From: Desulfobacterales bacterium | GTDB taxonomy: Bacteria > Desulfobacterota > Desulfobacteria > Desulfobacterales > C00003060 | Direction: 5' to 3' | DNA length: 24,099 nt | Assembly (NCBI GenBank): GCA_030616425.1 | Contig: JAUWXJ010000011.1 | Location: forward strand, 1-24,099 | The notes under the pieces: model-generated | Database searches by the model: none | Seen by the model: the letters and a program-made list of their open reading frames with translations, nothing else | Told to the model about the DNA's origin: nothing | Translations under genes and position numbers: made by a program | Part shown: piece after piece, positions 14,664 to 22,048 of the stretch | Layout of the letters: each line of letters opens with the position of its first letter | How positions within the stretch are numbered: position 1 is the stretch's first letter

Positions 14664-14917
14664 GAATTTTTTGCATTTTTTGGTATCTACCTCCTCTTGT
14701 GCGAGAAGGGAATCCAAGAAAATACTAATAATACCACCCGATTAGCTACAAATCCCAGCATGCCGCGGGTTTCTTTATAAATCTCTTCCCTCACACTATC
14801 TGCAAAAAAATGCAGAACTGAGTGTCAGCATGTCCAACGGTTGTAACTCAAGTTTCGCACCCCTAAATGAAGCCAATGACCTGTTTGCCAGGGCTTTTCG
14901 GCCCAAAGCACGGAACC

Positions 14918-15041
14918 ACTGGGAGGCAGGAAATTTCGCTGAACGTAAGGTCTACAGCCATTTCCAGTAATAGCATATGCAAGGCTACTAAGGGCATTGG
15001 AGACCGATGTGAAGCGAATTTCCTTGCCTCCGAGGCCCAGT
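14918..15041. repeat. structured repeat element, copy 2
   Basis: The second copy of the element at 6347-6456. The closing stem is formed by GGAGGC (14922-14927), AGGAAATT and TTCGCT against AGCGAA, AATTTCCT and GCCTCC (15013-15031), with small bulges. ACTG/CAGT adds outer pairs. Core blocks GAACGTA (14941), AGCCATTTCCA (14956-14966), GCATTGGAG, CCGA and GTGAAG (15009-15014) are shared with copy 1. GGTCT pairs perfectly with AGACC where copy 1 has a different but still paired sequence. It lies in the 674-base gap between the divergent porin and radical SAM genes; the short frames crossing it are not genes. Confidence 0.72.
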
Positions 15042-15090
15042 CAGTGAAAAAATGGTCAATCGTTATTATTAGCTATTGAAGATCCCCGCA

Positions 15091-15166
15091 GTCCCGATAG
15101 AATCGGGACGAGGAATGCGCTCGCTTTTGCAGTTCAACTAACCTGATGATCGGTCTTTAAACCGAT
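15091..15166. promoter_or_regulatory. two small palindromes before the radical SAM gene
   Basis: GTCCCGAT and ATCGGGAC (15091-15109) form an 8-bp stem with an AGA loop. ATCGGT and ACCGAT (15149-15166) flank CTTTAA just before the gene and are followed by TTATT. The second could be an operator or a weak terminator. No -35/-10 pair was recognised for the radical SAM gene. Confidence 0.4.
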
Positions 15167-15192
15167 TTATTAAGGTGATACAAATAGTAAAC

Positions 15193-16275
15193 ATGTTTGA
15201 GTGGGTTAGAAGACAACTGGACAAGATCGGCAGCCCAACCCTGGACTGGGTCCAGGTTGAGGTCACGACCCACTGCAACGGGTCCTGTATCTATTGTCCA
15301 CGTACCGTTTTGAGGCACACTTGGCCAAACATATACATGCCAATAGAGCTATTTAGTGAATTGATCCCCTTTCTCAAATATACGGACCTGGTTTACCTCC
15401 AGGGGTGGGGAGAACCCCTTCTTAACAACGACTTCTTTGAGATGGTCAGAATTTGCAAAGATCTGGGAAAACGTGTCGGGTTTACCACAAACGGCATGCT
15501 TCTTACTGAAGATACGATTCAAAGGTTGGTTGACCTGCAGTTGGACATCATAGGCATCAGCCTGGCCGGCACCACCGCAAGAACCCACAACCAGATCCGT
15601 AAAGGGACCGATTTCAATAAGCTCATTTCCCACCTTGAACGACTGTGCAAGATCCAGGCTGAAAAGAAAACCGAGGTCCCCGCAGTGCATCTTGCCTATC
15701 TCATGCTGAAATCCAATTTCCACGAACTCAAAGAGATTCTTCCCCTTGCAAAAAGGGTGGGAGCGAAACAGATCGTGGCCAGCAATCAGACTTTGATCGT
15801 TGATCCGAGGCTTTCCGGAGAAGCGATCTTCAACGATACAATCCGTACGGACTACTATCGCAAAACACTGGAGGAGATCAAACACAGAGCAGCCCGTGAA
15901 AACATCATCTTTGACTATCACGGCCCTGGCCTTGACGATGCGTCTGTCGGCTGCCGCGAAAATGTCCACCGGGTGTGTGTCATCAATGTTGAAGGCGAAG
16001 TCGTCCCGTGCGTTTTTACCAATCCGGTTCTTTGTGAAAGCCGAGAGCTGGGTAACGCTAAGCCTCCCTGTTACATCTTCAATGAACAATCCCTTCCTCT
16101 GAGAGGAATGTCCTTTGGCAGCATACGGAACGAAAGCTTAACCCGGATCTGGAACAAGAAGGAATATGCCGAATTCAGAGAGCTCTTTGATCCTGAGACA
16201 AGGAGAAAACCTGGACAAACTCGGTCGGAAATGCCTCAATCCTGCGTAAAATGTTATAAGAGGCTGGGGGTGTAA
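15193..16275 (+). CDS. radical SAM protein with C-terminal SPASM-like cysteines
   Basis: From ATG 15193 the protein is 360 residues. The radical SAM [4Fe-4S] motif CxxxCxxC is at C28, C32 and C35 (HCNGSCIYCPR), followed by the SAM-binding 'QGWGEPLL' strand and a TIM-barrel half. The C-terminus has cysteines at 254, 262, 273, 281, 351 and 354, with 'INVEGEVVPCVF' and 'SFGSIRNESLTRIWNKKEYAEFRE', typical of a SPASM/twitch domain that holds extra iron-sulfur clusters. Such proteins modify peptides or cofactors. No precursor peptide or partner enzyme is visible nearby, so the substrate is unknown. Start choice is uncertain: GTG at 15175 overlaps an AAGGTGAT ribosome-binding sequence, and the ATG lies 13 bases after it. 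Confidence 0.85.
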   Translation: MFEWVRRQLDKIGSPTLDWVQVEVTTHCNGSCIYCPRTVLRHTWPNIYMPIELFSELIPFLKYTDLVYLQGWGEPLLNNDFFEMVRICKDLGKRVGFTTNGMLLTEDTIQRLVDLQLDIIGISLAGTTARTHNQIRKGTDFNKLISHLERLCKIQAEKKTEVPAVHLAYLMLKSNFHELKEILPLAKRVGAKQIVASNQTLIVDPRLSGEAIFNDTIRTDYYRKTLEEIKHRAARENIIFDYHGPGLDDASVGCRENVHRVCVINVEGEVVPCVFTNPVLCESRELGNAKPPCYIFNEQSLPLRGMSFGSIRNESLTRIWNKKEYAEFRELFDPETRRKPGQTRSEMPQSCVKCYKRLGV

Positions 16276-16294
16276 TGGAACATCACAAAGATCC

Positions 16295-16585
16295 CTAAGG
16301 TCCGCGAGGCGCAAAATTCATCGCGTTTTCCATGTGAATTTCCGCCTCGGAGAACTCCTCTATCTCGGTGTAATACAACGCACTGGCGTCAATGTCATTC
16401 TCCTCGATGAAACGGATAATCGGCTCCACCGCCGGCGTTTTTTCAACCCAGGGGGCCACAATGAACATGAATGCCCAGATAAGGAGTACGCCCAGGAACA
16501 GGCGAGCCCATCGCCGGGCCACAGGAAAAAAACGTCTCAGCCCAAAGCCTGTCTCAACTCCCTTTCGACCTATTGCAGCATCCAT
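16295..16585 (-). CDS. small single-span membrane protein next to the exporter
   Basis: A 96-residue protein of unknown family. A basic, arginine-rich N-terminus (GRKGVETGFGLRRFFPVARRWAR) leads into one hydrophobic segment at about 28-46 (LFLGVLLIWAFMFIVAPWV). A mainly acidic tail of about 50 residues follows (IEENDIDASALYYTEIEEFSEAEIHMENA). By the positive-inside rule the N-terminus faces the cytoplasm. It starts two bases after the stop of the putative sulfate exporter, so the two are almost surely co-translated; an accessory subunit is a reasonable guess, but nothing in the sequence proves it. It converges on the radical SAM gene with only 19 bases between. Confidence 0.75.
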   Translation of the reverse strand: MDAAIGRKGVETGFGLRRFFPVARRWARLFLGVLLIWAFMFIVAPWVEKTPAVEPIIRFIEENDIDASALYYTEIEEFSEAEIHMENAMNFAPRGP

Positions 16586-16587
16586 GG

Positions 16588-18342
16588 TTAAATCCGCGCC
16601 GTGATCTCCGGAAAGACCAGATAAAACATTATATATGCCATTAGAAGTGTGAGGATCAGGTTAAATGACTGGCCGCATACGTAGAGAATAAACGGCTTGC
16701 CTCCCTTGAAGTATGCTTTCAGTTCGCGGAAATTGGTGGCTAACCCTATGCTGGTGAAGGCCAGACAGAAGAACCATCCCCTGAAGATTTTTGACATCCC
16801 CCTAATAGCTCCATGGTCTATTAAGGCATAGGACACGTCTTTGCCGAGGTACTGATACACTAAAGAGAAGACGATGGACGCGATGATAAATCCGAGTACG
16901 AACTTGGGGAAGCGGTGCCAGATTTCCATGGCGCTCACTCTTTGGCCGGGGACACATTCCACCCGTGCGCACCAGTAAAGAGCTACTCCAAAGGCGATTA
17001 CTCCGATAAGCACGTTCTGGATCATTTTTATGGTAGCGGCCACGTAAAGCGCCCGTTGGCTCAAAAAGGCCCCGGCAGCAGCCACAGCGCCCGTGGAATC
17101 GATAGTTCCGCCCATCCAGGCTCCTCCCAGGATGTAAGGCATCCCTACCAGCTTAATAACAGCAGGCATAGCAATCATCATGATAGAGGTGAAGACCAGA
17201 GAAAATCCGACGGCAAGGGTCAGCTCCTCCTTCTTGGCTCGACAGGCGGCAGCAGTGGCTATGGCTGCCGAGACGCCACATACGGACATGTCTGCCGAGA
17301 TGGTAATATTGAGCGTTTTGGACGGCATCTTGACGATCTTCTGTCCGAATATGTAAGTGCAGATGAGCACAGTAGGGGTGACCACCCACGCTACGAAGAT
17401 CCCCGGGACACCGATTAAGAGTATTTTCCCAAACAGTATTTCCGCGCCTAATAGCACGAGCCCTGTCTTGATATAATACTCGGTTTGAACAGCAGGCATC
17501 ACCCACCTTGGCGTTCCCACTGTATTACTTATAATAAGGCCGAAGAGGATGGCCCATGCAGCGTACCCAATGCCGTAATGTTTCATCGTGGCGTTGCTTG
17601 CTGCGGCATAGGCGAGAACAGCCATAAGGAAGACAAAAGCAAAGCCCACCACGAATTTAGTCATCGAATTGCCCATAACTTTCCAGCCGATCCCAAAAAA
17701 GATAGCCAGGACAATCATGAGACAAATAAGGGATGGTACGAGGTTGTAGGAATGGGACTTGATCTTAGACTTGGCCTTTGAGGCCTTTACGTGGGCAGCG
17801 CGCCATGCGTCTATTGACTTGGTCGCCTCAGCATTGAGGGATTCATCATGGAAGCCTCCAGCAGATGCCGCATCTTCCGCTGCCTTCGCCCTTTCCAGGG
17901 CCACGGCCTCTTTCTCCCTGGCGGCCTCATATTTGACCATCGCCTTTTCCCTGGCGGCCCCTGCCGCCTCCTCACCCATAAAAAAGGCGTTTAAAGGGTT
18001 TACGACCCACTTCTTGGGTTTGCTTGTGAAACCCTTCATCTTGTTTCCAAGGGGGGAACTGATCGCCTTAAGTCTCTTTTTGGCGTTCACAGCCTGGTAC
18101 CAGGCAATGGTCTTGAAGGGCGCCCTTTGCGACTCGGCCTCCAATGTGGCATTGGCCTGGGCAATAGTCTGCTCCATATTCGCTGGTCCCCTTGGGAAAT
18201 AGAGGACAATGCCGAGGATAAGTAACAAAAAACCGAGCCAGATGGCCCAGTAGTCTTCGACCTTCCAAAGATCAGAAAAACCGCTTTTTACTTGACTCGT
18301 AACGACCTGCGCATTTTGATCCCCCCTTTTTTTCTCTTCCAT
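16588..18342 (-). CDS. YeiH-family putative sulfate exporter with a long N-terminal extension
   Basis: A 584-residue inner-membrane protein. Residues from about 200 onward carry roughly ten hydrophobic helices and the family hallmark 'SVCGVSAAIATAAACRAKKEE' (near 353-373) with 'MGGTIDSTGAVAAAGAF', as in UPF0324/YeiH. Ordinary members have about 340-350 residues. Here about 200 extra residues precede the core: a short polar start, one transmembrane helix (31-50), then a hydrophilic stretch with an alanine/lysine/glutamate-rich helical run at 124-160. The family name rests on distant evidence; the true substrate (sulfate, sulfite, another organosulfur anion) is unknown. The small membrane protein downstream is in the same operon. 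Confidence 0.85.
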   Translation of the reverse strand: MEEKKRGDQNAQVVTSQVKSGFSDLWKVEDYWAIWLGFLLLILGIVLYFPRGPANMEQTIAQANATLEAESQRAPFKTIAWYQAVNAKKRLKAISSPLGNKMKGFTSKPKKWVVNPLNAFFMGEEAAGAAREKAMVKYEAAREKEAVALERAKAAEDAASAGGFHDESLNAEATKSIDAWRAAHVKASKAKSKIKSHSYNLVPSLICLMIVLAIFFGIGWKVMGNSMTKFVVGFAFVFLMAVLAYAAASNATMKHYGIGYAAWAILFGLIISNTVGTPRWVMPAVQTEYYIKTGLVLLGAEILFGKILLIGVPGIFVAWVVTPTVLICTYIFGQKIVKMPSKTLNITISADMSVCGVSAAIATAAACRAKKEELTLAVGFSLVFTSIMMIAMPAVIKLVGMPYILGGAWMGGTIDSTGAVAAAGAFLSQRALYVAATIKMIQNVLIGVIAFGVALYWCARVECVPGQRVSAMEIWHRFPKFVLGFIIASIVFSLVYQYLGKDVSYALIDHGAIRGMSKIFRGWFFCLAFTSIGLATNFRELKAYFKGGKPFILYVCGQSFNLILTLLMAYIMFYLVFPEITARI

Positions 18343-18652
18343 CGCTACCTCACAAATGAAATATGGGTTTTCAGAGAAGTAATTTTATACGGCTCATCCT
18401 CTCTCAATCGTTCCCAAAAGTGGTTTTTTAAGTGGATCAGACGCTACCAGACAGAGCAGAAAGATTGGTACAAGGCCTGCCACGAGTCATCAGTCAAAAC
18501 TTAGCACCAAGAAGCAGGTAATGTCCACATCCTACTATCACAGGATGTTCTCCCATCCTCCACGATTCGTTATACCTGTGATGGCCAACTGTCAAGTAAA
18601 AGGAAAGGTTTTCGGTTTTAGGCATTGAAGAACGACTTCTCCGAATCTCAGG

Positions 18653-18680
18653 TTGACACTCTTTTAAAAAGATTTATACT
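18653..18680 (+). promoter_or_regulatory. strong sigma70-type promoter ahead of the second porin
   Basis: TTGACA (18653-18658), a 16-base spacer, then TATACT (18675-18680): near-consensus. Transcription would start near 18687 and run about 370 bases before the porin ATG at 19055, through the palindromic element at 18818-19032. Bases 18343-18650 contain only a small hairpin (ACATCCT 18527-18533 with AGGATGT 18542-18548) and no gene. Confidence 0.7.
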
Positions 18681-18805
18681 GCCATCTCCTTTGCTGCGCA
18701 ATCAGGGGCTTACAATCAGTAAAAAGCGGCAAACCAAGCGAAGAAAAATGTTTTGAAGCGATTCGACAAGACGTGTTTGTATTTCTATTATTGTAGAACC
18801 GTTGC

Positions 18806-19044
18806 AATTCTATAAAATTCGTAACAGTTTACGTTTTTTGAAAAAGGCCCTTTTACTCACTCCTGTGACCAGTTTTGGGATTCAGAATTCGCCTGGCTAA
18901 ATTGCAAAAACTCGGGCTAACGCCCTCAAACAGTTTGCAATTTTTAACGCCAGGCTAATCCTGAACCTTCTCCCAAAATTGCTCGATGTCCTTCGCAAAA
19001 GGGCCTTTTTCAAACAGCTAAAGTGATACTAAAATTCTATAAAA
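18806..19044. mobile_element. MITE-like nested palindrome flanked by a 12-base direct repeat
   Basis: AATTCTATAAAA occurs at 18806-18817 and again at 19033-19044. The 215 bases between form a nested inverted repeat. The outer ends match imperfectly over about 18 bases. Then come exact arms: TTTGAAAAAGGCCCTTTT (18837-18854) with 18997-19014; TTTTGGGA (18873-18880) with TCCCAAAA (18971-18978); TTCAG (18881-18885) with CTGAA (18961-18965); GCCTGGC (18891-18897) with GCCAGGC (18949-18955); AAATTGCAAA (18899-18908) with TTTGCAATTT (18934-18943). The tip is GGGC-taac-GCCC. There is no open frame of note. The layout fits a non-autonomous transposable element with target duplication. A regulatory hairpin is the alternative. 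Confidence 0.65.
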
Positions 19045-19054
19045 GGAGGCAGCT

Positions 19055-20362
19055 ATGAAGAAGTGGTTTGGCGTTATTCTTTGGTGTATGTTTTTTTTAC
19101 TCACTATGGCTGTGAAGAGCTCTGCTGAAATATCAGCCGACGAATTGCTGCAAATCCTGAAAGAAAAGGGAATCATTACCGATCAGGACATTGAGAAGGC
19201 AAAGGAGTCACGGAAAGAAAAGGAAAAGGTTTCTGAAGAAAAGAAAGAGGTCATTGTCAAGGCGGCCCGCCGGCCCAAGAGTGTCAACTTTAAGGGGCGT
19301 GTACAGGCACGGTACACCTCCATTGAGAACGGTGAACTTGATAATGTAACGTACCAGAAGGCATTTGACCGATCCGATTTCGACGGATTCTCGATTCGGC
19401 GTGTTCGCCTGCGTTGGTTTGGAGAGGTCGTTGATCAATGGAAATATCACGTGCAGATCAGTGCGGACGGTGATCAAAACGCCGACAATTTGGATCCTGC
19501 AACACCCGATTACGAACTCAAGAAAGATGATGTTGGCGTGAAGCTCCAGGATGCCTATTTCACCTATGACATGCATCCGTATTTCAACGTCACCGTTGGA
19601 CAGTTCAAGTCGCGCTTCTCACCGTCATATCTTGTTGCCGGACCGGTCCTCCCTCTCTGCGAACGTCCCCTCGCGATCGACAAGCTGGCTCGAAAGCGAG
19701 AAATTGGCATCAGCATAGAGTCGGCCAAAAATGGTCAACTTGACGGCCGGGGCCCCAAAGCAAAAATACATGATAAACCGATTTTCTATGCAGTGGGACT
19801 GTACAACGGGAACAATTTCAATAAGCAGCGCAACGATAATGAGAACTTTATGGGAACCGCCATGCTCGTGGTGCGACCATCACCATACATCAATTTCGGT
19901 GCCAGCTATGCTTATGACCATCTTGGCTACGATAGCGAGACCACTGTCCTTGGCAAGGCCAAGGTGTCGAGCGGCAACTACGTGTTTGAGGTTGAAGACA
20001 GCACAGTCGGAAAACGGATGAACATCTGGGATTTCAATTCCGCACTGGATGCAGGACCGGTACACCTCCAGGCCGAGTACGTACAGCAACACGGCCACGG
20101 GTTTGATCGCGCTTACGGCTATGGCGTACAGGGGCAGGTAGACCTGACCGATTACTTCCAGCTCACTGCCCGGTACGACGAGTTTGACCCGAATGTCGAG
20201 GTCAAAAATACCTTTGACAGCCGTTGGTATACCCTGGGATATAATTGGTTCTTACACGGACAAGATATCAAATGGCAGCTCAATTACACGTTCCGAGAGG
20301 AAATGCATGGTGAGGACGAGGACAATGATGCCCTTATCACACATTTTCAGGTACTATTTTAA
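19055..20362 (+). CDS. phosphate-selective porin O/P-type outer-membrane protein
   Basis: A 435-residue protein with a signal peptide (MKKWFGVILWCMFFLLTMAV, cut after SSA). A helical segment follows, 'ISADELLQILKEKGIITDQDIEKAKESRKEKEKVSEEKKE' split over residues 25-65, which resembles the N-terminal helix or coiled coil of many OprP/OprO-like proteins. The barrel begins near 75 (VNFKGRVQARYTSIENG), with 'FSIRRVRLRWFGEV' and 'LQDAYFTYDMHPYFNVTVGQFKSRFSP' as family blocks. The chain ends in '-THFQVLF', an outer-membrane sorting end. Phosphate specificity cannot be assumed; many members carry other anions. The ATG has AAAGGAGG as ribosome-binding site, directly after the right direct repeat of the palindromic element. 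Mth938-like follows 71 bases later. Confidence 0.85.
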   Translation: MKKWFGVILWCMFFLLTMAVKSSAEISADELLQILKEKGIITDQDIEKAKESRKEKEKVSEEKKEVIVKAARRPKSVNFKGRVQARYTSIENGELDNVTYQKAFDRSDFDGFSIRRVRLRWFGEVVDQWKYHVQISADGDQNADNLDPATPDYELKKDDVGVKLQDAYFTYDMHPYFNVTVGQFKSRFSPSYLVAGPVLPLCERPLAIDKLARKREIGISIESAKNGQLDGRGPKAKIHDKPIFYAVGLYNGNNFNKQRNDNENFMGTAMLVVRPSPYINFGASYAYDHLGYDSETTVLGKAKVSSGNYVFEVEDSTVGKRMNIWDFNSALDAGPVHLQAEYVQQHGHGFDRAYGYGVQGQVDLTDYFQLTARYDEFDPNVEVKNTFDSRWYTLGYNWFLHGQDIKWQLNYTFREEMHGEDEDNDALITHFQVLF

Positions 20363-20433
20363 CAAGACGTCTCGGAATTTGCATAGTATTTTTAAAAAGG
20401 AATAGATGGTTGAATTATTGAGAGGAGAATAAA

Positions 20434-20775
20434 ATGATAGATAATTATCGTTTTGGCGCAATTACAGTCAATGGCGTGACATATCGCTCTGATATCAAGA
20501 TTCTCAACGACGTGGTTATTCCCAACTGGTGGAGGGCTACTGGTCATAGGGTTACTCTGGCTGAGATCTCGGACATCCTCACCGATGATGTCGAGGTATG
20601 TGTAATAGGCCAGGGCGCTTCAGGCCTGATGCAGCTTGCCGCTGACATTGCGCCGACATTGAACGAACGAAACATACTACTTATTGCGCAAAAGTCCGAC
20701 CTTGCCGCAAAGGCATACAATGAACATATCCGTGCAGGCAGGGGTGTGGCTGCTGCCTTTCATCTCACCTGTTAA
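20434..20775 (+). CDS. Mth938-like (DUF498) domain protein
   Basis: A 113-residue cytoplasmic protein; GAGAGGAG precedes the ATG. 'DNYRFGAITVNGVTYRSDIKIL' and 'VIPNWWRATGHRVTLAEI' at the N-terminus, then 'VCVIGQGASGLMQL' and the final 'NEHIRAGRGVAAAFHLTC', match the Mth938/NDUFAF3-like alpha/beta fold (PF04430). The family spans archaea, bacteria and mitochondria, where NDUFAF3 helps assemble complex I; the bacterial role is not established. It may be read from the porin transcript, as no terminator was seen in the 71-base gap. The 125 bases to the convergent SGNH gene hold only a weak 6-bp inverted repeat (20857-20862 with 20884-20889). Confidence 0.85.
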   Translation: MIDNYRFGAITVNGVTYRSDIKILNDVVIPNWWRATGHRVTLAEISDILTDDVEVCVIGQGASGLMQLAADIAPTLNERNILLIAQKSDLAAKAYNEHIRAGRGVAAAFHLTC

Positions 20776-20900
20776 CTATTCTTTCCTCATAGACCGGAAT
20801 CAAACAGCCTGGTATCAATCCTCACAGCAGGCAAGATCTCACTAAGAGCCTATGTGGGCTACTTTGGGCTTTGCGTGTTCGGTGTAGCCGGCTTTCTCTT

Positions 20901-22046
20901 TTACGAAACGATTCCAGCAGGATTGGCAAAAAGGAAGACAGCTACACAAGCAGCCATACAATCTCCCACCACCTTGTGGCCTGCCACAGACAGGTGGGCC
21001 TCGTCAAAGGGCAATAAAAAGGGCTCAATAGTTTCTGCCGGATAGGCCAACAGGGTTTGATGGATCGGAACTGCGTTGGATGGTGTGAAATTTACAGAGC
21101 GGACCAGCCTTTTTTTTCCATATTCGTTGTAAAGGCTCGGGATGTAGACAAAAAAAAGGGCCTTGCTTTCCCGGCACAGAGTAGCCATTTTTTCAAGGTT
21201 AGCTTCAAAGTCGCTGGGGGCCACGCGGGTCATGGTCCCTGTCATGCTGATGCGGTAAAAGGTTCCCTTTGCCTGGTCCCATCTTTGCCACACATCCACA
21301 ACAGCGGGCTTTTTGATGAGAGGTTGGAAAACCCGCAGGACCAGACGCCCCCACCCGCTGTTGCGCAATTCCAGGCGGATCTTGTGTGAAAACCGAGGTT
21401 GCCAGTCTTTGTCCTCCTTGCCTACCGCCATAGTGCCGTCATTGATTCCGAACTCGGCCAGCACTATGTCGGGCCGATACGCGGGAAGCACCCTCTTCAG
21501 GTATTCGAGCCCCTGGTAGGAGGAATAGCCGGGCACACCGGCATTGACTATTTCAATGGTGGATTCAGGATAGGCCTTGGCAAGCTCTTTGCGGACGATT
21601 TCTGGAAAGGCTTGTTCGGCCTTGACGCCCCACCCAAAGGTAATGGAGGTTCCTAAAAAAAGGAGCCGGATGGTTCCAGGCTGCTTTTCTCTGGAAACCA
21701 TTGAGCCGCGGAAGCCCTCCTGGTTCACCTGCCATGTAATCCCTTTGTACGCAGGGGCTACCATCTGCTTTCTCGCCTCCCAATCGATCTTCTTCTTCTG
21801 AGCAAGCTCGTGGGTATATGCCAACTTATAAATTCCCCACGGCCCATTGTAACCAGGCTCGAGCTTCCAGAAGAGGGTCTTGTCTGGCATCGTGCCGTGG
21901 CGCGTCTTGTCAGGCGGGGGCCATTCAAAGGGTCTTGACGGAGGCGATGGTATTAAAAGACGGAGACTAATGTCAGAAACCACCAGAAAAATCACCACGG
22001 TTACCATGGCGAAGATAGTCGTCTTCCTGGCTGTGCCGGCGGCCAT
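20901..22046 (-). CDS. membrane-anchored SGNH/GDSL-type hydrolase
   Basis: A 381-residue protein with one N-terminal hydrophobic segment (about 10-31), serving as anchor or uncleaved signal, so the catalytic part should be outside the cytoplasm. SGNH blocks are present in order: block I 'LFLGTSITFGWG' with S134, GTS in place of the usual GDS; glycine block 'NAGVPGYSSYQG' (168-179); block III 'EFGINDG' with N202; and block V D348-E-A-H351. Members hydrolyse or transfer acyl groups on polysaccharides and lipids; the substrate here is unknown. It starts two bases after the stop of the TPR membrane protein and so belongs to the same transcript, pointing to cell-envelope glycan or extracellular polymer work. 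Confidence 0.82.
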   Translation of the reverse strand: MAAGTARKTTIFAMVTVVIFLVVSDISLRLLIPSPPSRPFEWPPPDKTRHGTMPDKTLFWKLEPGYNGPWGIYKLAYTHELAQKKKIDWEARKQMVAPAYKGITWQVNQEGFRGSMVSREKQPGTIRLLFLGTSITFGWGVKAEQAFPEIVRKELAKAYPESTIEIVNAGVPGYSSYQGLEYLKRVLPAYRPDIVLAEFGINDGTMAVGKEDKDWQPRFSHKIRLELRNSGWGRLVLRVFQPLIKKPAVVDVWQRWDQAKGTFYRISMTGTMTRVAPSDFEANLEKMATLCRESKALFFVYIPSLYNEYGKKRLVRSVNFTPSNAVPIHQTLLAYPAETIEPFLLPFDEAHLSVAGHKVVGDCMAACVAVFLFANPAGIVS

Positions 22047-22048
22047 TC

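Noticed and set aside
14867..15079. Open frame of 70 codons upstream of the radical SAM gene.
   Set aside because: It runs through the structured repeat copy 2, has no ribosome-binding site and no protein-like composition.
20857..20889. GGCTAC/GTAGCC inverted repeat followed by a T-rich stretch, as terminator of the Mth938-like gene.
   Set aside because: Only a 6-bp stem with a 21-base loop; too weak to call.
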